In this document: piece after piece, positions 52,094-60,963 of the stretch
Layout: each line of letters starts with the position of its first letter
Numbering within the stretch: position 1 is the first letter of the stretch
Assembly (NCBI RefSeq): GCF_002563695.1
Contig: NZ_PDJI01000004.1
Span: 3,038,001 to 3,102,000, forward strand
Length of the DNA: 64,000 nucleotides
Direction: 5' to 3'
From: Georgenia soli
GTDB lineage: Bacteria > Actinomycetota > Actinomycetes > Actinomycetales > Actinomycetaceae
Translations under genes and position numbers: made by a program
The notes under the pieces: model-generated
Database searches by the model: none
The model's input: only the letters and a program-made list of their open reading frames with translations
Told to the model about the DNA's origin: nothing

Positions 52094-53776
52094 ATGGTGC
52101 GCGTGCAGGGCGCGGAACTTGCTCAGCTCGGCATCGGGGCGGTCGTGGTGCTCCTGGTGGTGTTCTACGGGGGCACCTTCATGATGTCGATGAGGATCGG
52201 CAAGAAGGAGGAGGACGCCGACGCGTACATGACGGCCGGCAACAAGGTCGGCTTCGGCGTCTCGGCCGCCAGCATGACCGCCACGTGGATCTGGGCGTCG
52301 TCGATGTACGCCTCGGCCACCTCCGGCTACACCTACGGGGTCTCCGGCCCGATCCACTACGGGCTGTGGGGCGCGCTGATGATCCTGTTCATCTACCCCT
52401 TCGGCCGGCGCATCCGGGCGGTGGCACCGAAGGCGCACACCCTGGCGGAGGTCATGTACGCCCGTCACGGACGATCCAGCCAGCTCATGCTCGCCGGCTC
52501 CAACGTGGTCGGCTCGATCATCTCCCTGATGTCGAACTTCATCGCCGGCGGGGCGCTGATCTCGCTGCTGTCGCCGCTGACGTTCATCCAGGGCGTGATC
52601 ATCGTGGCCGGCGGCGTGCTGCTGTACACGCTGTGGTCGGGCTTCCGGGCGTCCGTCCTCACCGACTTCCGTCAGGTCATGGCCATGCTCGGCGCCGTCG
52701 CGGTGATCGTCCCGGCGATCTTCTTCGCGGCCGGTTTCCCGACGGCGTTCACGACCGGGGCGGACAACCTCACCGCCCAGCAGGGCAGCTTCTTCTCCTC
52801 GGACGCGTTCATGAACCAGGGCGCGCCCTACATCGCGGCGGTCCTGGCCTACGCCATCGGCAACCAGACGATCGCCCAGCGACTCTTCGCGGTGCGCGAG
52901 GACCTCATCAGGCCGACGTTCGTCACGGCCACGATCGGGTACGGCGCCATGGTGATCGGCGTGGGGATGCTCGGCGTGCTGGCGCTCTACCTCGGCATCG
53001 AGCCGATGGGCGGGGACCCCAACAACCTCGTGCCGCAGATGGCCGCCACGTTCCTGCCGCCGGTGCTGCTCGCCGTCTTCTTCGTCATGGTCGTCGGTGC
53101 GCTGTCCTCGACGGCGGACTCCGACCTCGCGGCCCTCTCCCCCATCATGATGGCCGACGTCTACGGCCAGAACGTCGCCGGCAAGAACCGGGCCAACCCC
53201 CGCACGATGCTGCTCGTGGGCCGGGTGACGATGATCGTGGCCACCGCGCTCGCCGTCGCCTTCGCCAGCCTGCAGCTGAACATCCTGGACCTGCTGGTGT
53301 TCGTCGGGGCGCTGTGGGGCGCGCTCGTGTTCCCCGTCATCGCCAGCTTCTACTGGGACAAGGTCACCAACAAGGCGTTCACGGTGTCCGTGATCGCCGC
53401 CCTGGCCGCGTTCCTGCCGGTGCGGTTCGGGCTGGTCCCCACCCGCGGCGCCGTCGGCCTGGTGATCGACGTGCTCGCCACCGTGGGCGTCGGCGTGGTG
53501 CTCGGGCTGATGGTGTTCGGGTTCTTCGGGCTGCGGGTCGCGAAGATCGTCGGGACCGTCGCCGCCGTCGTCACGGCGCCCTTCGCGCTCGGGGTGCTGC
53601 ACGGGTACACGACCGTGAGCGCCTCGCTGCTCGCCTACGCCGTCAGCACGATCGTCTGCTACCTCATGTCGCGCGGGAGCAGCACCCGCTTCGACTTCTC
53701 CCTCATCGCCCGCCGCACGGGCGACTTCGACCAGGAGCACGTGGCCGCCCCGGCCGGTGCCCCCGCCGCCCGCTGA
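52094..53776 (+). CDS. Sodium:solute symporter family transporter
   Basis: 560 residues with about 13 hydrophobic helices of the SSS fold. Family features include TAGNKVGFGVSAASMTATWI near residue 47, IGNQTIAQRLFAVR near 255, and GALSSTADSDLAALSPIMMA near 338, which contains the sodium-site Ser/Thr. Likely imports an organic acid, amine or urea-like solute; substrate cannot be read. GGAAGGAG lies before the GTG/ATG start region at 52094. The next gene encodes a 42-residue membrane peptide that probably works with it. Confidence 0.9.
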   Translation: MVRVQGAELAQLGIGAVVVLLVVFYGGTFMMSMRIGKKEEDADAYMTAGNKVGFGVSAASMTATWIWASSMYASATSGYTYGVSGPIHYGLWGALMILFIYPFGRRIRAVAPKAHTLAEVMYARHGRSSQLMLAGSNVVGSIISLMSNFIAGGALISLLSPLTFIQGVIIVAGGVLLYTLWSGFRASVLTDFRQVMAMLGAVAVIVPAIFFAAGFPTAFTTGADNLTAQQGSFFSSDAFMNQGAPYIAAVLAYAIGNQTIAQRLFAVREDLIRPTFVTATIGYGAMVIGVGMLGVLALYLGIEPMGGDPNNLVPQMAATFLPPVLLAVFFVMVVGALSSTADSDLAALSPIMMADVYGQNVAGKNRANPRTMLLVGRVTMIVATALAVAFASLQLNILDLLVFVGALWGALVFPVIASFYWDKVTNKAFTVSVIAALAAFLPVRFGLVPTRGAVGLVIDVLATVGVGVVLGLMVFGFFGLRVAKIVGTVAAVVTAPFALGVLHGYTTVSASLLAYAVSTIVCYLMSRGSSTRFDFSLIARRTGDFDQEHVAAPAGAPAAR

Positions 53777-53798
53777 CCAGCTCTCGGAAGGAGGAGAC

Positions 53799-53927
53799 AT
53801 GGCTGCTGCGCTCAGTGCCTACGTCCTGATGTGGCCCGCGCTGGTCCTCGTCGTCATGGCCGCGATCGCCCGCGGTTTCGCCAAGGACGTCCGTGACGCC
53901 CGCCGCGAGGGCCGCGACATCGTCTGA
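53799..53927 (+). CDS. Putative transporter small subunit (42 residues)
   Basis: A very short frame with a strong GGAAGGAGGAG site, 22 bases after the symporter stop. It encodes MAAALSAYVLMWPALVLVVM followed by AAIARGFAKDVRDARREG and RDIV: one hydrophobic helix and a basic cytoplasmic tail. Short one-helix proteins of this kind are known beside symporters of this branch and are thought to be accessory subunits. Position and composition are seen; the role is inferred. Confidence 0.75.
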   Translation: MAAALSAYVLMWPALVLVVMAAIARGFAKDVRDARREGRDIV

Positions 53928-53938
53928 GGACGCACGGA

Positions 53939-53974
53939 GCAGGCCCCGGCACCGCGATGCGGGCCGGGGCCTGC
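53939..53974. terminator. Bidirectional terminator between symporter and aminopeptidase P genes
   Basis: Perfect 12-bp inverted repeat GCAGGCCCCGGC / GCCGGGGCCTGC with a 12-base loop, located 11 bases after the small-subunit stop and between convergent genes. Confidence 0.65.
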
Positions 53975-54043
53975 GTGCTCGGGAAGTGCTCGGGAGCGCA
54001 GGGCCGCTCCTGGTGCGGGCTCCCGCCTCGGCGGCCGTGCCGC

Positions 54044-55570
54044 TCAGCCGCGCAGACGCGCCATCCACGACTCGACGTCGTCCGGGGTGCGGGGCAGGCC
54101 GGCGGAGAGGTTCTCCACGGAGCCGTCCTCGCGCACGAGGATGTCGTCCTCGATGCGCACGGCGATGCCGCGCAGCTCCTCCGGGACCTTGAGGTCGTCC
54201 TCGCGGAAGTACAGGCCCGGCTCGATCGTGAAGACCATCCCCGGCTCGAGGTCCGCGTCGAGGTACATCTCGCGGCGGGCCTGGGCGCAGTCGTGGACGT
54301 CGAGGCCGAGGTGGTGGCTGGTGCCGTGGACCATCCAGCGCCGGTGGTACTGGCCCTCCGGGTCCAGCGACTCCTCGGCGGTGCCGGGGAGCATGCCCCA
54401 CTCGGCGAGGCGGTCGGCGAGGACCTCCATCGCGGCGGCGTGGAGGTCCCGGAACTTTGCCCCCGGCTGCCCGGCGCGGGCGAAGGAGGCGTCGGCGGCG
54501 TCCAGCACGGCCTGGTAGACCTTGCGCTGGGCGTCGGTGAAGACCCCGTCCACGGGGAGGGTCCGGGTGACGTCCGCCGTGTAGAGGGAGTCGACCTCGA
54601 CCCCGGCGTCGATGAGCACGAGCTGCCCCGGGCGCACCGCGCCGTCGTTGCGGATCCAGTGCAGCGTGTTCGCGTGGTTGCCGGCCGCGGCGATGGTGTC
54701 GTAGCCCAGGCCGTTGCCCTCCTCGCGCGCGCGGGCGCCGAAGACACCCTCGATGACGCGCTCGCCGCGGGGGTGGTCCACCGCGCGGGGCAGGTTGCGG
54801 ACGATGTCCTCGAACCCCTTCGCCGTGGCGGCGACGGCGGCGCGCACCTCACCGATCTCGTAGGCGTCCTTGCGCAGGCGCAGCTCCGAGAGGGCCTCGG
54901 CCAGGGCGGCGTCCGCCTCGGCCGCACCCTCGGTCAGGCCGGCCTGGCTGCGCACCGCCGCCACCTGCGCCTCGACGGCGGCGTCGGCCTGCGGGACGAC
55001 CCGGATCTGGACCTGACCCGCTCCGACGTCCTTGGCGAGGGCGTCGGCGAAGGCGTCGATGTGCTCGGTGCGCAGCCCGGTCTGGGCGGACATCTCCTCC
55101 AGCGAGGGGCGCACACCTACCCACAGCTCGCCGTAGCGGGAGTCGGCGTAGAACTCCTCGGTGTCCCGGCCGGCGCGGGGCCGGAAGTACAGGGCGGCCT
55201 CGTGGGTCTCCTCCTGGCCGTTCAGCGGGTGCAGCACCAGCACGGCGTCCGGCTCCTGCTCGGTGCCCAGACCGGTCAGGTGCGCGAACGCCGAGTGCGG
55301 GCGGAAGCGGTAGTCGTTGTCGTTGTTGCGCGTCACCAGCTGGCCGGCCGGGACCACGAGGCGCTCGCCCGGGAACAGCCGACCCAGCGCGGCGCGACGC
55401 GCGGCGGCGTGGTCGGCGGCGGGGGAGCGCTCGGGCAGAGCGTCCGGCCGGGGGCCCCAGCCGTCGGCGATGAAGGTGCGGAAGGCCTGGCTCGTGGGGC
55501 GCTGGGAGCGGTTGGAGCCGCGCTCGGTCAGCGGCTGCTCCTCGGGTGTGGGGGTCTGCGACTCGCTCAT
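54044..55570 (-). CDS. pepP: Xaa-Pro aminopeptidase (aminopeptidase P, M24B)
   Basis: 508 residues. The N-terminal creatinase-like domain includes RNNDNDYRFRPHSAFAHLTG. The C-terminal pita-bread domain has the dinuclear metal ligands: LVLIDAGVEVDSLYTADVTR (two Asp), GTSHHLGLDVHD (His), MVFTIEPGLYF (Glu) and GIAVRIEDDILV (Glu). Removes N-terminal residues before proline. ATG at 55570 is used; an in-frame ATG three codons earlier is equally possible. Confidence 0.94.
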   Translation of the reverse strand: MSESQTPTPEEQPLTERGSNRSQRPTSQAFRTFIADGWGPRPDALPERSPAADHAAARRAALGRLFPGERLVVPAGQLVTRNNDNDYRFRPHSAFAHLTGLGTEQEPDAVLVLHPLNGQEETHEAALYFRPRAGRDTEEFYADSRYGELWVGVRPSLEEMSAQTGLRTEHIDAFADALAKDVGAGQVQIRVVPQADAAVEAQVAAVRSQAGLTEGAAEADAALAEALSELRLRKDAYEIGEVRAAVAATAKGFEDIVRNLPRAVDHPRGERVIEGVFGARAREEGNGLGYDTIAAAGNHANTLHWIRNDGAVRPGQLVLIDAGVEVDSLYTADVTRTLPVDGVFTDAQRKVYQAVLDAADASFARAGQPGAKFRDLHAAAMEVLADRLAEWGMLPGTAEESLDPEGQYHRRWMVHGTSHHLGLDVHDCAQARREMYLDADLEPGMVFTIEPGLYFREDDLKVPEELRGIAVRIEDDILVREDGSVENLSAGLPRTPDDVESWMARLRG

Positions 55571-55633
55571 GGCTGCCATCCTCGCACCTCGCCGCCCGAG
55601 CGCTCACGGTCCGTAACGGCCCCGGGGACGTCG

Positions 55634-55639
55634 TACCCT
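55634..55639 (+). promoter_or_regulatory. -10 box of the leaderless PHP phosphatase gene
   Basis: TACCCT with a seven-base spacer (GGCCCCT) to the GTG at 55647; no ribosome site. Confidence 0.55.
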
Positions 55640-55646
55640 GGCCCCT

Positions 55647-56504
55647 GTGTCAGCAGATGAGACGCGCATCGACCCCCACACCCACTCCGACGCGTCCGAC
55701 GGCACCGACAGCCCCTCGGACCTCCTGCGGGCCGCCGCCCGCGCGCGCCTCGACGTCGTCGGCCTGACCGACCACGACACGGTGCGCGGCTGGGAGGAGG
55801 CAGCGTCCGCCGTCGGCGAGACGGGTGTGGCGCTGTTGCGCGGGGCGGAGGTCTCCTGCCAGCACCGGGGCATCTCGGTGCACCTGCTCGCCTACCTGCA
55901 CGACCCGGCCGAGCCGCGGCTCGCCGAGGAGATGGAGCGCTCCCGGCGCTCGCGGCTGGACCGCGCGGAGACGATGGTCGACCGCATCGCGGAGGACTAC
56001 CCGATCACCTGGGAGCTCGTGCGCGCCCAGGCGGCCGAGGGGGCCACCATCGGCCGCCCGCACATCGCCGACGCGCTCGTCGCCGCCGGGGTGGTGCCGG
56101 ACCGGTCCACCTCCTTCGAGACGCTGCTGTCCGTGCGCGGGCCGTACTACGTCCCGTACCACGCGCCGGACGCCGTCGAGACCGTCGAGATGGTGCGCGC
56201 CGCCGGCGGCGTGCCCGTCATGGCGCACCCGCGGGCCGGGGTGCGCGGACGCGTGGTGACCGACGCCGTCATCGAGGCCATGACCGACGCCGGCCTGTTC
56301 GCCCTCGAGATCGACCACCGCGACCACACCCCCGCCGCCGTGGCGGAGCTGGAGGCGCTGGCCGCCCGGCTGGGCCTGGAGCGCACCGGGTCGAGCGACT
56401 ACCACGGTGACGGCAAGCCCAACGTGCTCGGGGAGCGCACCACGGCGCCCGCGGTGCTGGAGAGGATCGAGGCCGAGGGGGCGCTCCCGGTGGTCCGGCC
56501 ATGA
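55647..56504 (+). CDS. PHP domain phosphoesterase (YciV/RNase AM-like)
   Basis: 285 residues. The four PHP metal motifs are present: IDPHTHSDASDGTDSP, GLTDHDTVRGWEEA, VPVMAHPRAG and GSSDYHGDGKPN. This is the branch of 3',5'-nucleoside bisphosphate phosphatases and 5'-3' exoribonucleases (YciV/Rnm); substrate inferred from family. Ends in an ATGA overlap with the marC-like gene. Confidence 0.9.
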   Translation: MSADETRIDPHTHSDASDGTDSPSDLLRAAARARLDVVGLTDHDTVRGWEEAASAVGETGVALLRGAEVSCQHRGISVHLLAYLHDPAEPRLAEEMERSRRSRLDRAETMVDRIAEDYPITWELVRAQAAEGATIGRPHIADALVAAGVVPDRSTSFETLLSVRGPYYVPYHAPDAVETVEMVRAAGGVPVMAHPRAGVRGRVVTDAVIEAMTDAGLFALEIDHRDHTPAAVAELEALAARLGLERTGSSDYHGDGKPNVLGERTTAPAVLERIEAEGALPVVRP

Positions 56505-57124
56505 ACGAGATCGTCGACCTGACGCTGATGTCGACGACGTTCTTCACCCTCTTCGTCATCATGGACCCGCCCGGCACGGTGCCGGTGTTCCTCGCGCTGA
56601 CCTCCACGATGACGGCGCGGCAGCGGGCGACGGCGGCGCGTCAGGCGACGGCGGTCGCGTTCGGCGTCATCCTGGTCTTCACCCTGTTCGGGCAGTACAT
56701 CCTCAACTTCCTGCACATCTCCGTTCCGGCGCTGCAGCTCTCCGGCGGGCTGCTGCTGCTCCTGGTCGCGATGGAGCTGCTCACCGGCAAGTCGGAGGAG
56801 CCGAAGCCGTCGGGCAGCGGGGTCAACGTGGCGCTGGTGCCGCTCGGGACGCCGCTGCTCGCGGGGCCGGGGGCGATCGTGGCGGCGATGCTCGCGGTGG
56901 AGGAGTCGGACCGGTCGGTGGCCGCGTGGGTCGCCATCTCGGTCGCGCTGGTCGCGGTCCACGTGGTGCTCTGGCTCTCGATGCGCTTCGCCGGCGTGAT
57001 CCACCGGGTGCTGGGCGACGGCGGGACCACGCTGGTCACGCGGCTCGCCGGCCTGCTGCTCGCCGCGATCGCCACCCAGCTCATGGCCGACGCCGTCTTC
57101 GCCCTCATCGAGCAGGAGACCTGA
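56501..57124 (+). CDS. MarC family integral membrane protein
   Basis: 207 residues with six hydrophobic helices and the family motifs FVIMDPPGTVPVFLALTSTM and GTPLLAGPGAIVAAM in the two repeats. Function of the family is not established; links to antibiotic resistance were not confirmed for MarC. Translationally coupled to the PHP gene by ATGA. Confidence 0.9.
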   Translation: MNEIVDLTLMSTTFFTLFVIMDPPGTVPVFLALTSTMTARQRATAARQATAVAFGVILVFTLFGQYILNFLHISVPALQLSGGLLLLLVAMELLTGKSEEPKPSGSGVNVALVPLGTPLLAGPGAIVAAMLAVEESDRSVAAWVAISVALVAVHVVLWLSMRFAGVIHRVLGDGGTTLVTRLAGLLLAAIATQLMADAVFALIEQET

Positions 57125-57201
57125 CCCTCGCCCTCGTCGCGCCGGGGCCGTCGTCCCGGGACGGTATGGTGCGCGGGATCTGCACCGACGAAGGGACCGA
57201 C

Positions 57202-58437
57202 ATGGGCGCGCTGTGGCACCCGTTCTCCGACATGGCCGCCGTCGAGCGCGACGGCGAGCTCGTCCTCGCCCGCGGCGAGGGGGCGTACGTCTACGACGAG
57301 GCGGGCCGGCGGTACCTCGACGCGACCGCCGGGCTCTGGTACGCCAACGTCGGTCACGGGCGCCAGGAGCTCGCCGACGCCGCCGCCCGGCAGATGTCGA
57401 CCCTCGCGGCGTACTCGAACTTCGGGGACAACGCGACCGTCCCGACGAACGAGCTGGCCGAGCGGCTGGCCGGCATCGCGCCCGTGGCGGGGAGCCGGGT
57501 GTTCTTCACCTCCGGGGGGTCGGACTCCGTCGAGACGGCCGCCAAGATCGCCCGGCGCTACTGGGTCGAGGTGGGGCGCCCGGAGAAGACCGTCATGGTG
57601 GGGCGGCAGAAGGCGTACCACGGCATGCACTACGCCGGGACGGCGCTCGCGGGCATCCCCGGCAACCGGGAGGGGTACGGCGACCTCGGGCCGCGCACGG
57701 AGTCGGTCGAGTGGGACTCCGCCGACGCGCTGCGGGCGACGATCGAGGAGGTCGGGCCCGACCGGGTGGCCGCGTTCTTCTGCGAGCCGGTCATCGGCGC
57801 CGGCGGGGTGTACGCGCCGCCGGAGGGGTACCTGACCGAGGTGCGCAAGGCGTGCACGGAGTACGACGTGCTGTTCGTCGCCGACGAGGTCGTCACCGGG
57901 TACGGGCGCATCGGCGGCTCGTGGTTCGCCTCGACCCGGTACGGGCTGGAGCCGGACATGGTCACGACCGCGAAGGGTCTCACCTCCGGCTACCTGCCGA
58001 TGGGCGCCGTCCTCGTGGCGCCCCGCGTGGCCGAGCCGTTCTTCCGCGAGCCCGGCACGTGGCTGCGGCACGGGTACACCTACTCCGGGCACGCCACGGC
58101 GGCGGCCGTCGCGCTGGCGAACCTCGACATCGTCGAGCGCGAGGGTCTCCTCGACGAGGCGGCCCGGCTGGAGACCACCCTCGCCCGGGAGCTGGGCCCG
58201 CTCGCCGAGCACGAGCTCGTGTCGGAGGTTCGGGCGGGCACGGGCGCCGTCGCCGCCGTCCAGCTCGCCGAACCGGGTCGGGCGCCGGCCGCCGTCCTCG
58301 CGCTGCGCCGGGCGGGCGTCGCCACCCGCATGATGGGCGTGGGGGCCCTCCAGGTCTCGCCGGCGTTCGTCATGACGGACGAGCAGGTCGGCGACCTGGC
58401 CGCCGCCATGGGGCAGGCGCTGGACTCGCTGCAGTAG
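57202..58437 (+). CDS. Class III aminotransferase (PLP)
   Basis: 411 residues. Fold type I omega-aminotransferase with GGSDSVETAAKIARRYWVEV, YHGMHYAGTALAG, FFCEPVIGAGGVYAPP, VFVADEVVTGYGRIG-like LFVADEVVTGYGRIGGSW, and the PLP lysine in TTAKGLTSGYLPMGAV. Somewhat short for the family. A TATGGT -10 at 57165-57170 would give a leader of about 25 bases with a GAAGGG ribosome site. Amine donor and acceptor unknown (beta-alanine, pyruvate or diamines are typical). Confidence 0.9.
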   Translation: MGALWHPFSDMAAVERDGELVLARGEGAYVYDEAGRRYLDATAGLWYANVGHGRQELADAAARQMSTLAAYSNFGDNATVPTNELAERLAGIAPVAGSRVFFTSGGSDSVETAAKIARRYWVEVGRPEKTVMVGRQKAYHGMHYAGTALAGIPGNREGYGDLGPRTESVEWDSADALRATIEEVGPDRVAAFFCEPVIGAGGVYAPPEGYLTEVRKACTEYDVLFVADEVVTGYGRIGGSWFASTRYGLEPDMVTTAKGLTSGYLPMGAVLVAPRVAEPFFREPGTWLRHGYTYSGHATAAAVALANLDIVEREGLLDEAARLETTLARELGPLAEHELVSEVRAGTGAVAAVQLAEPGRAPAAVLALRRAGVATRMMGVGALQVSPAFVMTDEQVGDLAAAMGQALDSLQ

Positions 58438-58493
58438 CGGAGCAGCGGCCGCCGGCCGGTGGAGGTCGGGGCGGCGCGATCAGAGCGAAGGCA

Positions 58494-58973
58494 TCACAGG
58501 AACAGCTTCATGCCCTCGTAGGAGGCGGTGAAGCCCAGCCGCTCGTAGAAGCGGCGGGCGCGGGTCCGTCGCTTGTCCGTCGTGAGCTGGACCAGCGCGC
58601 AGCCCCGGCGGCGCGCCTCCGCGACGGCCCACCCGACCATCGCGGTGCCCAGCCCGGCGGCCCGGTGCGCGGCGCCGACCCGGACGGCCTCGATCTGCGC
58701 CCGCACGGCGCCCCGTCGCGCCAGGCCCGGGATGAACGTCAGCTGCAGCGTCCCCGCCACCTCGCCCCGCGCCGTCGCCACCACGAGGAGCTGGGCCGGG
58801 TCGGCGTCGACGGCGGCGAAGGCGTCGAGGTACGGGGCGAGATCACCACCCTCGCGGGTCGCGCCGAGCTGGTCCGCCGCGAGCAGGCCGACGATCGCCG
58901 GGACGTCCGCCTCGGTCGCACGGCGCAGGATGACCGCCCCGCCCTCGACGGGGAGCTCGGCCGGAAGTGCCAT
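58494..58973 (-). CDS. GNAT family N-acetyltransferase
   Basis: 159 residues. Acetyl-CoA motif A is QIEAVRVGAAHRAAGLGTAM, and the C-terminal TTDKRRTRARRFYERLGFTA is characteristic of amino-group acetyltransferases. The ATG at 58973 is chosen since the family begins with this segment and CATGCT lies seven bases upstream; an ATG at 58985 is the alternative. Substrate unknown. Convergent with the aminotransferase gene. Confidence 0.88.
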   Translation of the reverse strand: MALPAELPVEGGAVILRRATEADVPAIVGLLAADQLGATREGGDLAPYLDAFAAVDADPAQLLVVATARGEVAGTLQLTFIPGLARRGAVRAQIEAVRVGAAHRAAGLGTAMVGWAVAEARRRGCALVQLTTDKRRTRARRFYERLGFTASYEGMKLFL

Positions 58974-59064
58974 ACGGGTCAGCATGCTGCGCCCGGACAG
59001 CGCGGCGCCCCAGGCGCGCCGCGAGGGCGTTCCTGGGGCGCCGGAGGAGCTGACGCCGTCTGGG

Positions 59065-60672
59065 TCAGTTCTGCGCGTCCTCGGCGGGCTTGCCGCCGCG
59101 GGTGCGGCGGCGACGGCGCCGGGGACGCTCACCCTCGCCGTCGTGCGAGCGGGAGCCCTCGCCGCGCGGGCGGCTGCCGTCGTGGGACCGGCCGGCGCGG
59201 GCGCCGTCGCGACCGCCGTCGCGACCGCCGCCGGACTCGCGCCCCCCACGGCCACCGCGGCCGGAGCCGCCGTGCCGCTTGCCCGTCTCGCCGAGGTCCT
59301 CGATCTCCTCGGCCTCGAGGCCGGCGCGGGTGCGGGCGCCACGGGGGAGGCGGCCGCCGGTGCCCTCGGGGATGCTGAGGTCCGCGTAGAGGTGCGGGGA
59401 GGTGTGGTAGGTCTCCACCGGCTCGGCGGCGCCGAGGTTCAGCGCCTTGTTGATCAGCGACCAGCGCGGCATGTCGTCCCAGTCGACGAACGTGACGGCG
59501 GTGCCGGTGTTGCCCGCGCGGCCGGTGCGGCCGATGCGGTGCAGGTAGATCTTCTCGTCCTCGGGGCACTGGTAGTTGACCACGTGCGTGACGTCGTCGA
59601 CGTCGATGCCGCGGGCGGCGACGTCGGTCGCGACGAGGACGTCGATCTTGCCCGAGCGGAAGGCGCGCAGGGCCTGCTCGCGGGCACCCTGGCCGAGGTC
59701 ACCGTGGATGGCGCCGGAGGCGAAACCGCGCTCGGCGAGCTCGTCGGCCACCTTGGCGGCGGTGCGCTTGGTGCGGGTGAAGACGATCGTCAGGCCGCGG
59801 CCGTCCGCCTGGAGGATGCGCGCGAGCATCTCGACCTTGTTCAGGGCGTGCGCGCGGTAGACCACCTGGCGCGTGTTCTTCACCGTCGCGCCCTGGTCCT
59901 CGGGGTCCTGGGCGCGGATGTGGGTCGGGCGCGTCATGTACCGGCGGGCCATGGCGACGACGGCGCCGGGCATGGTGGCCGAGAACAGCATGGTGTGCCG
60001 GGAGGCGGGCGTGCGGGACAGGAGGGTCTCGACGTCGGGGAGGAAGCCGAGGTCGAGCATCTCGTCGGCCTCGTCGAGGACGACGGTGCGCACGTGGGAG
60101 AGGTCGAGGATGCGCTGCTTGAGCAGGTCGATGAGGCGCCCCGGCGTGCCGACGACGACCTCGGCGCCCTTCTGCAGGGCGTCGATCTGCGGCTCGTACG
60201 CCCGGCCGCCGTAGACCTGCACGATCCGCACGCCGCGGCGGCGTGAGGCGGTGCTCAGGTCTTCGGCCACCTGCTTGGCGAGCTCACGCGTCGGGACGAT
60301 GACGAGAGCCTGCGGGCTGCCCGCGGCCTCGATGCCGTCCCAGCCGTCCTCGCCGGGGCCGACGACGCGCTGCAGCAGCGGGATGCCGAACCCGAGGGTC
60401 TTGCCCGTGCCGGTCTTGGCCTGGCCGATGATGTCGTGCCCGCCGAGCGCCACCGGGAGGGTGAGCGCCTGGATCGGGAAGGGGTGGGTGATGCCGACGT
60501 CGCGCAGGGCCTCGACGATCGGTGCCTCGACGCCGAAGTCCGCGAAGGACTTCTCCTCGAGGTCCGCGACGACGACGTCGTCCGTGGTGATGTCGGGAGT
60601 GACCTCCTCGACGACGGGGGCGGGGCCCTCAACGGCGTCGAGCACGCCCGTGGAGATGTTCTGGTCAGACAT
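59065..60672 (-). CDS. rhlE: DEAD-box RNA helicase, RhlE type
   Basis: 535 residues. Helicase motifs in order: Q motif (FADFGVEAPIVEAL ... PIQALTLP), Walker A AKTGTGKTLGFGIPLL, PTRELAKQ, VVLDEADEMLDLGF, FSATMPGAV, ATDVAARGIDVDDV and HRIGRTGRAG. The last 90 residues form an Arg/Gly/Ser-rich tail (RGGRGGRESGGGRDGGRDG) ending RRRRRRTRGGKPAEDAQN, used for RNA binding. Acts in RNA remodelling and decay. It has an untranslated leader of about 170 bases. Confidence 0.94.
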   Translation of the reverse strand: MSDQNISTGVLDAVEGPAPVVEEVTPDITTDDVVVADLEEKSFADFGVEAPIVEALRDVGITHPFPIQALTLPVALGGHDIIGQAKTGTGKTLGFGIPLLQRVVGPGEDGWDGIEAAGSPQALVIVPTRELAKQVAEDLSTASRRRGVRIVQVYGGRAYEPQIDALQKGAEVVVGTPGRLIDLLKQRILDLSHVRTVVLDEADEMLDLGFLPDVETLLSRTPASRHTMLFSATMPGAVVAMARRYMTRPTHIRAQDPEDQGATVKNTRQVVYRAHALNKVEMLARILQADGRGLTIVFTRTKRTAAKVADELAERGFASGAIHGDLGQGAREQALRAFRSGKIDVLVATDVAARGIDVDDVTHVVNYQCPEDEKIYLHRIGRTGRAGNTGTAVTFVDWDDMPRWSLINKALNLGAAEPVETYHTSPHLYADLSIPEGTGGRLPRGARTRAGLEAEEIEDLGETGKRHGGSGRGGRGGRESGGGRDGGRDGARAGRSHDGSRPRGEGSRSHDGEGERPRRRRRRTRGGKPAEDAQN

Positions 60673-60853
60673 GTAGCTGTGCCTTGTCGTCCGTGGCACG
60701 CAGGCGCTGCACCGCGCCGGCTTCTTCGGCCGGGGCGCATTGGCCGGACGTACCTGCTCGTGGCAGCCGATCGTGATCATGTCGCGCCGCGCGAAGCGGC
60801 TCAGGCTTGGGCTTCTACGAGACGACCGGGCAACCGTGTACCCCTCAAGGGTA
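60673..60853 (-). promoter_or_regulatory. Promoter and long leader of the rhlE-type gene
   Basis: TACCCT on the minus strand (60848-60853) is a likely -10, which would give a leader near 170 bases before the ATG. It contains several GC-rich stems, including GGCCGAAGAAGCCGG near 60725. Long leaders are common before cold-regulated DEAD-box helicases. No small open frame with a ribosome site is seen. Inferred from spacing only. Confidence 0.35.
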
Positions 60854-60951
60854 GCGGGTGACGCGCGGCACCGGCAGGCCGAACGGTCGTGGTGGCCGTC
60901 ACGGGGTCGTGACGGCGGTTCGACGCGGCCGGGAGCGTGGTCCGGGACAAC

Positions 60952-60957
60952 TAGGGT
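60952..60957 (+). promoter_or_regulatory. -10 box of the leaderless ferritin-like gene
   Basis: TAGGGT with a six-base spacer (GTTGAC) to the ATG at 60964; no ribosome site. Confidence 0.55.
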
Positions 60958-60963
60958 GTTGAC

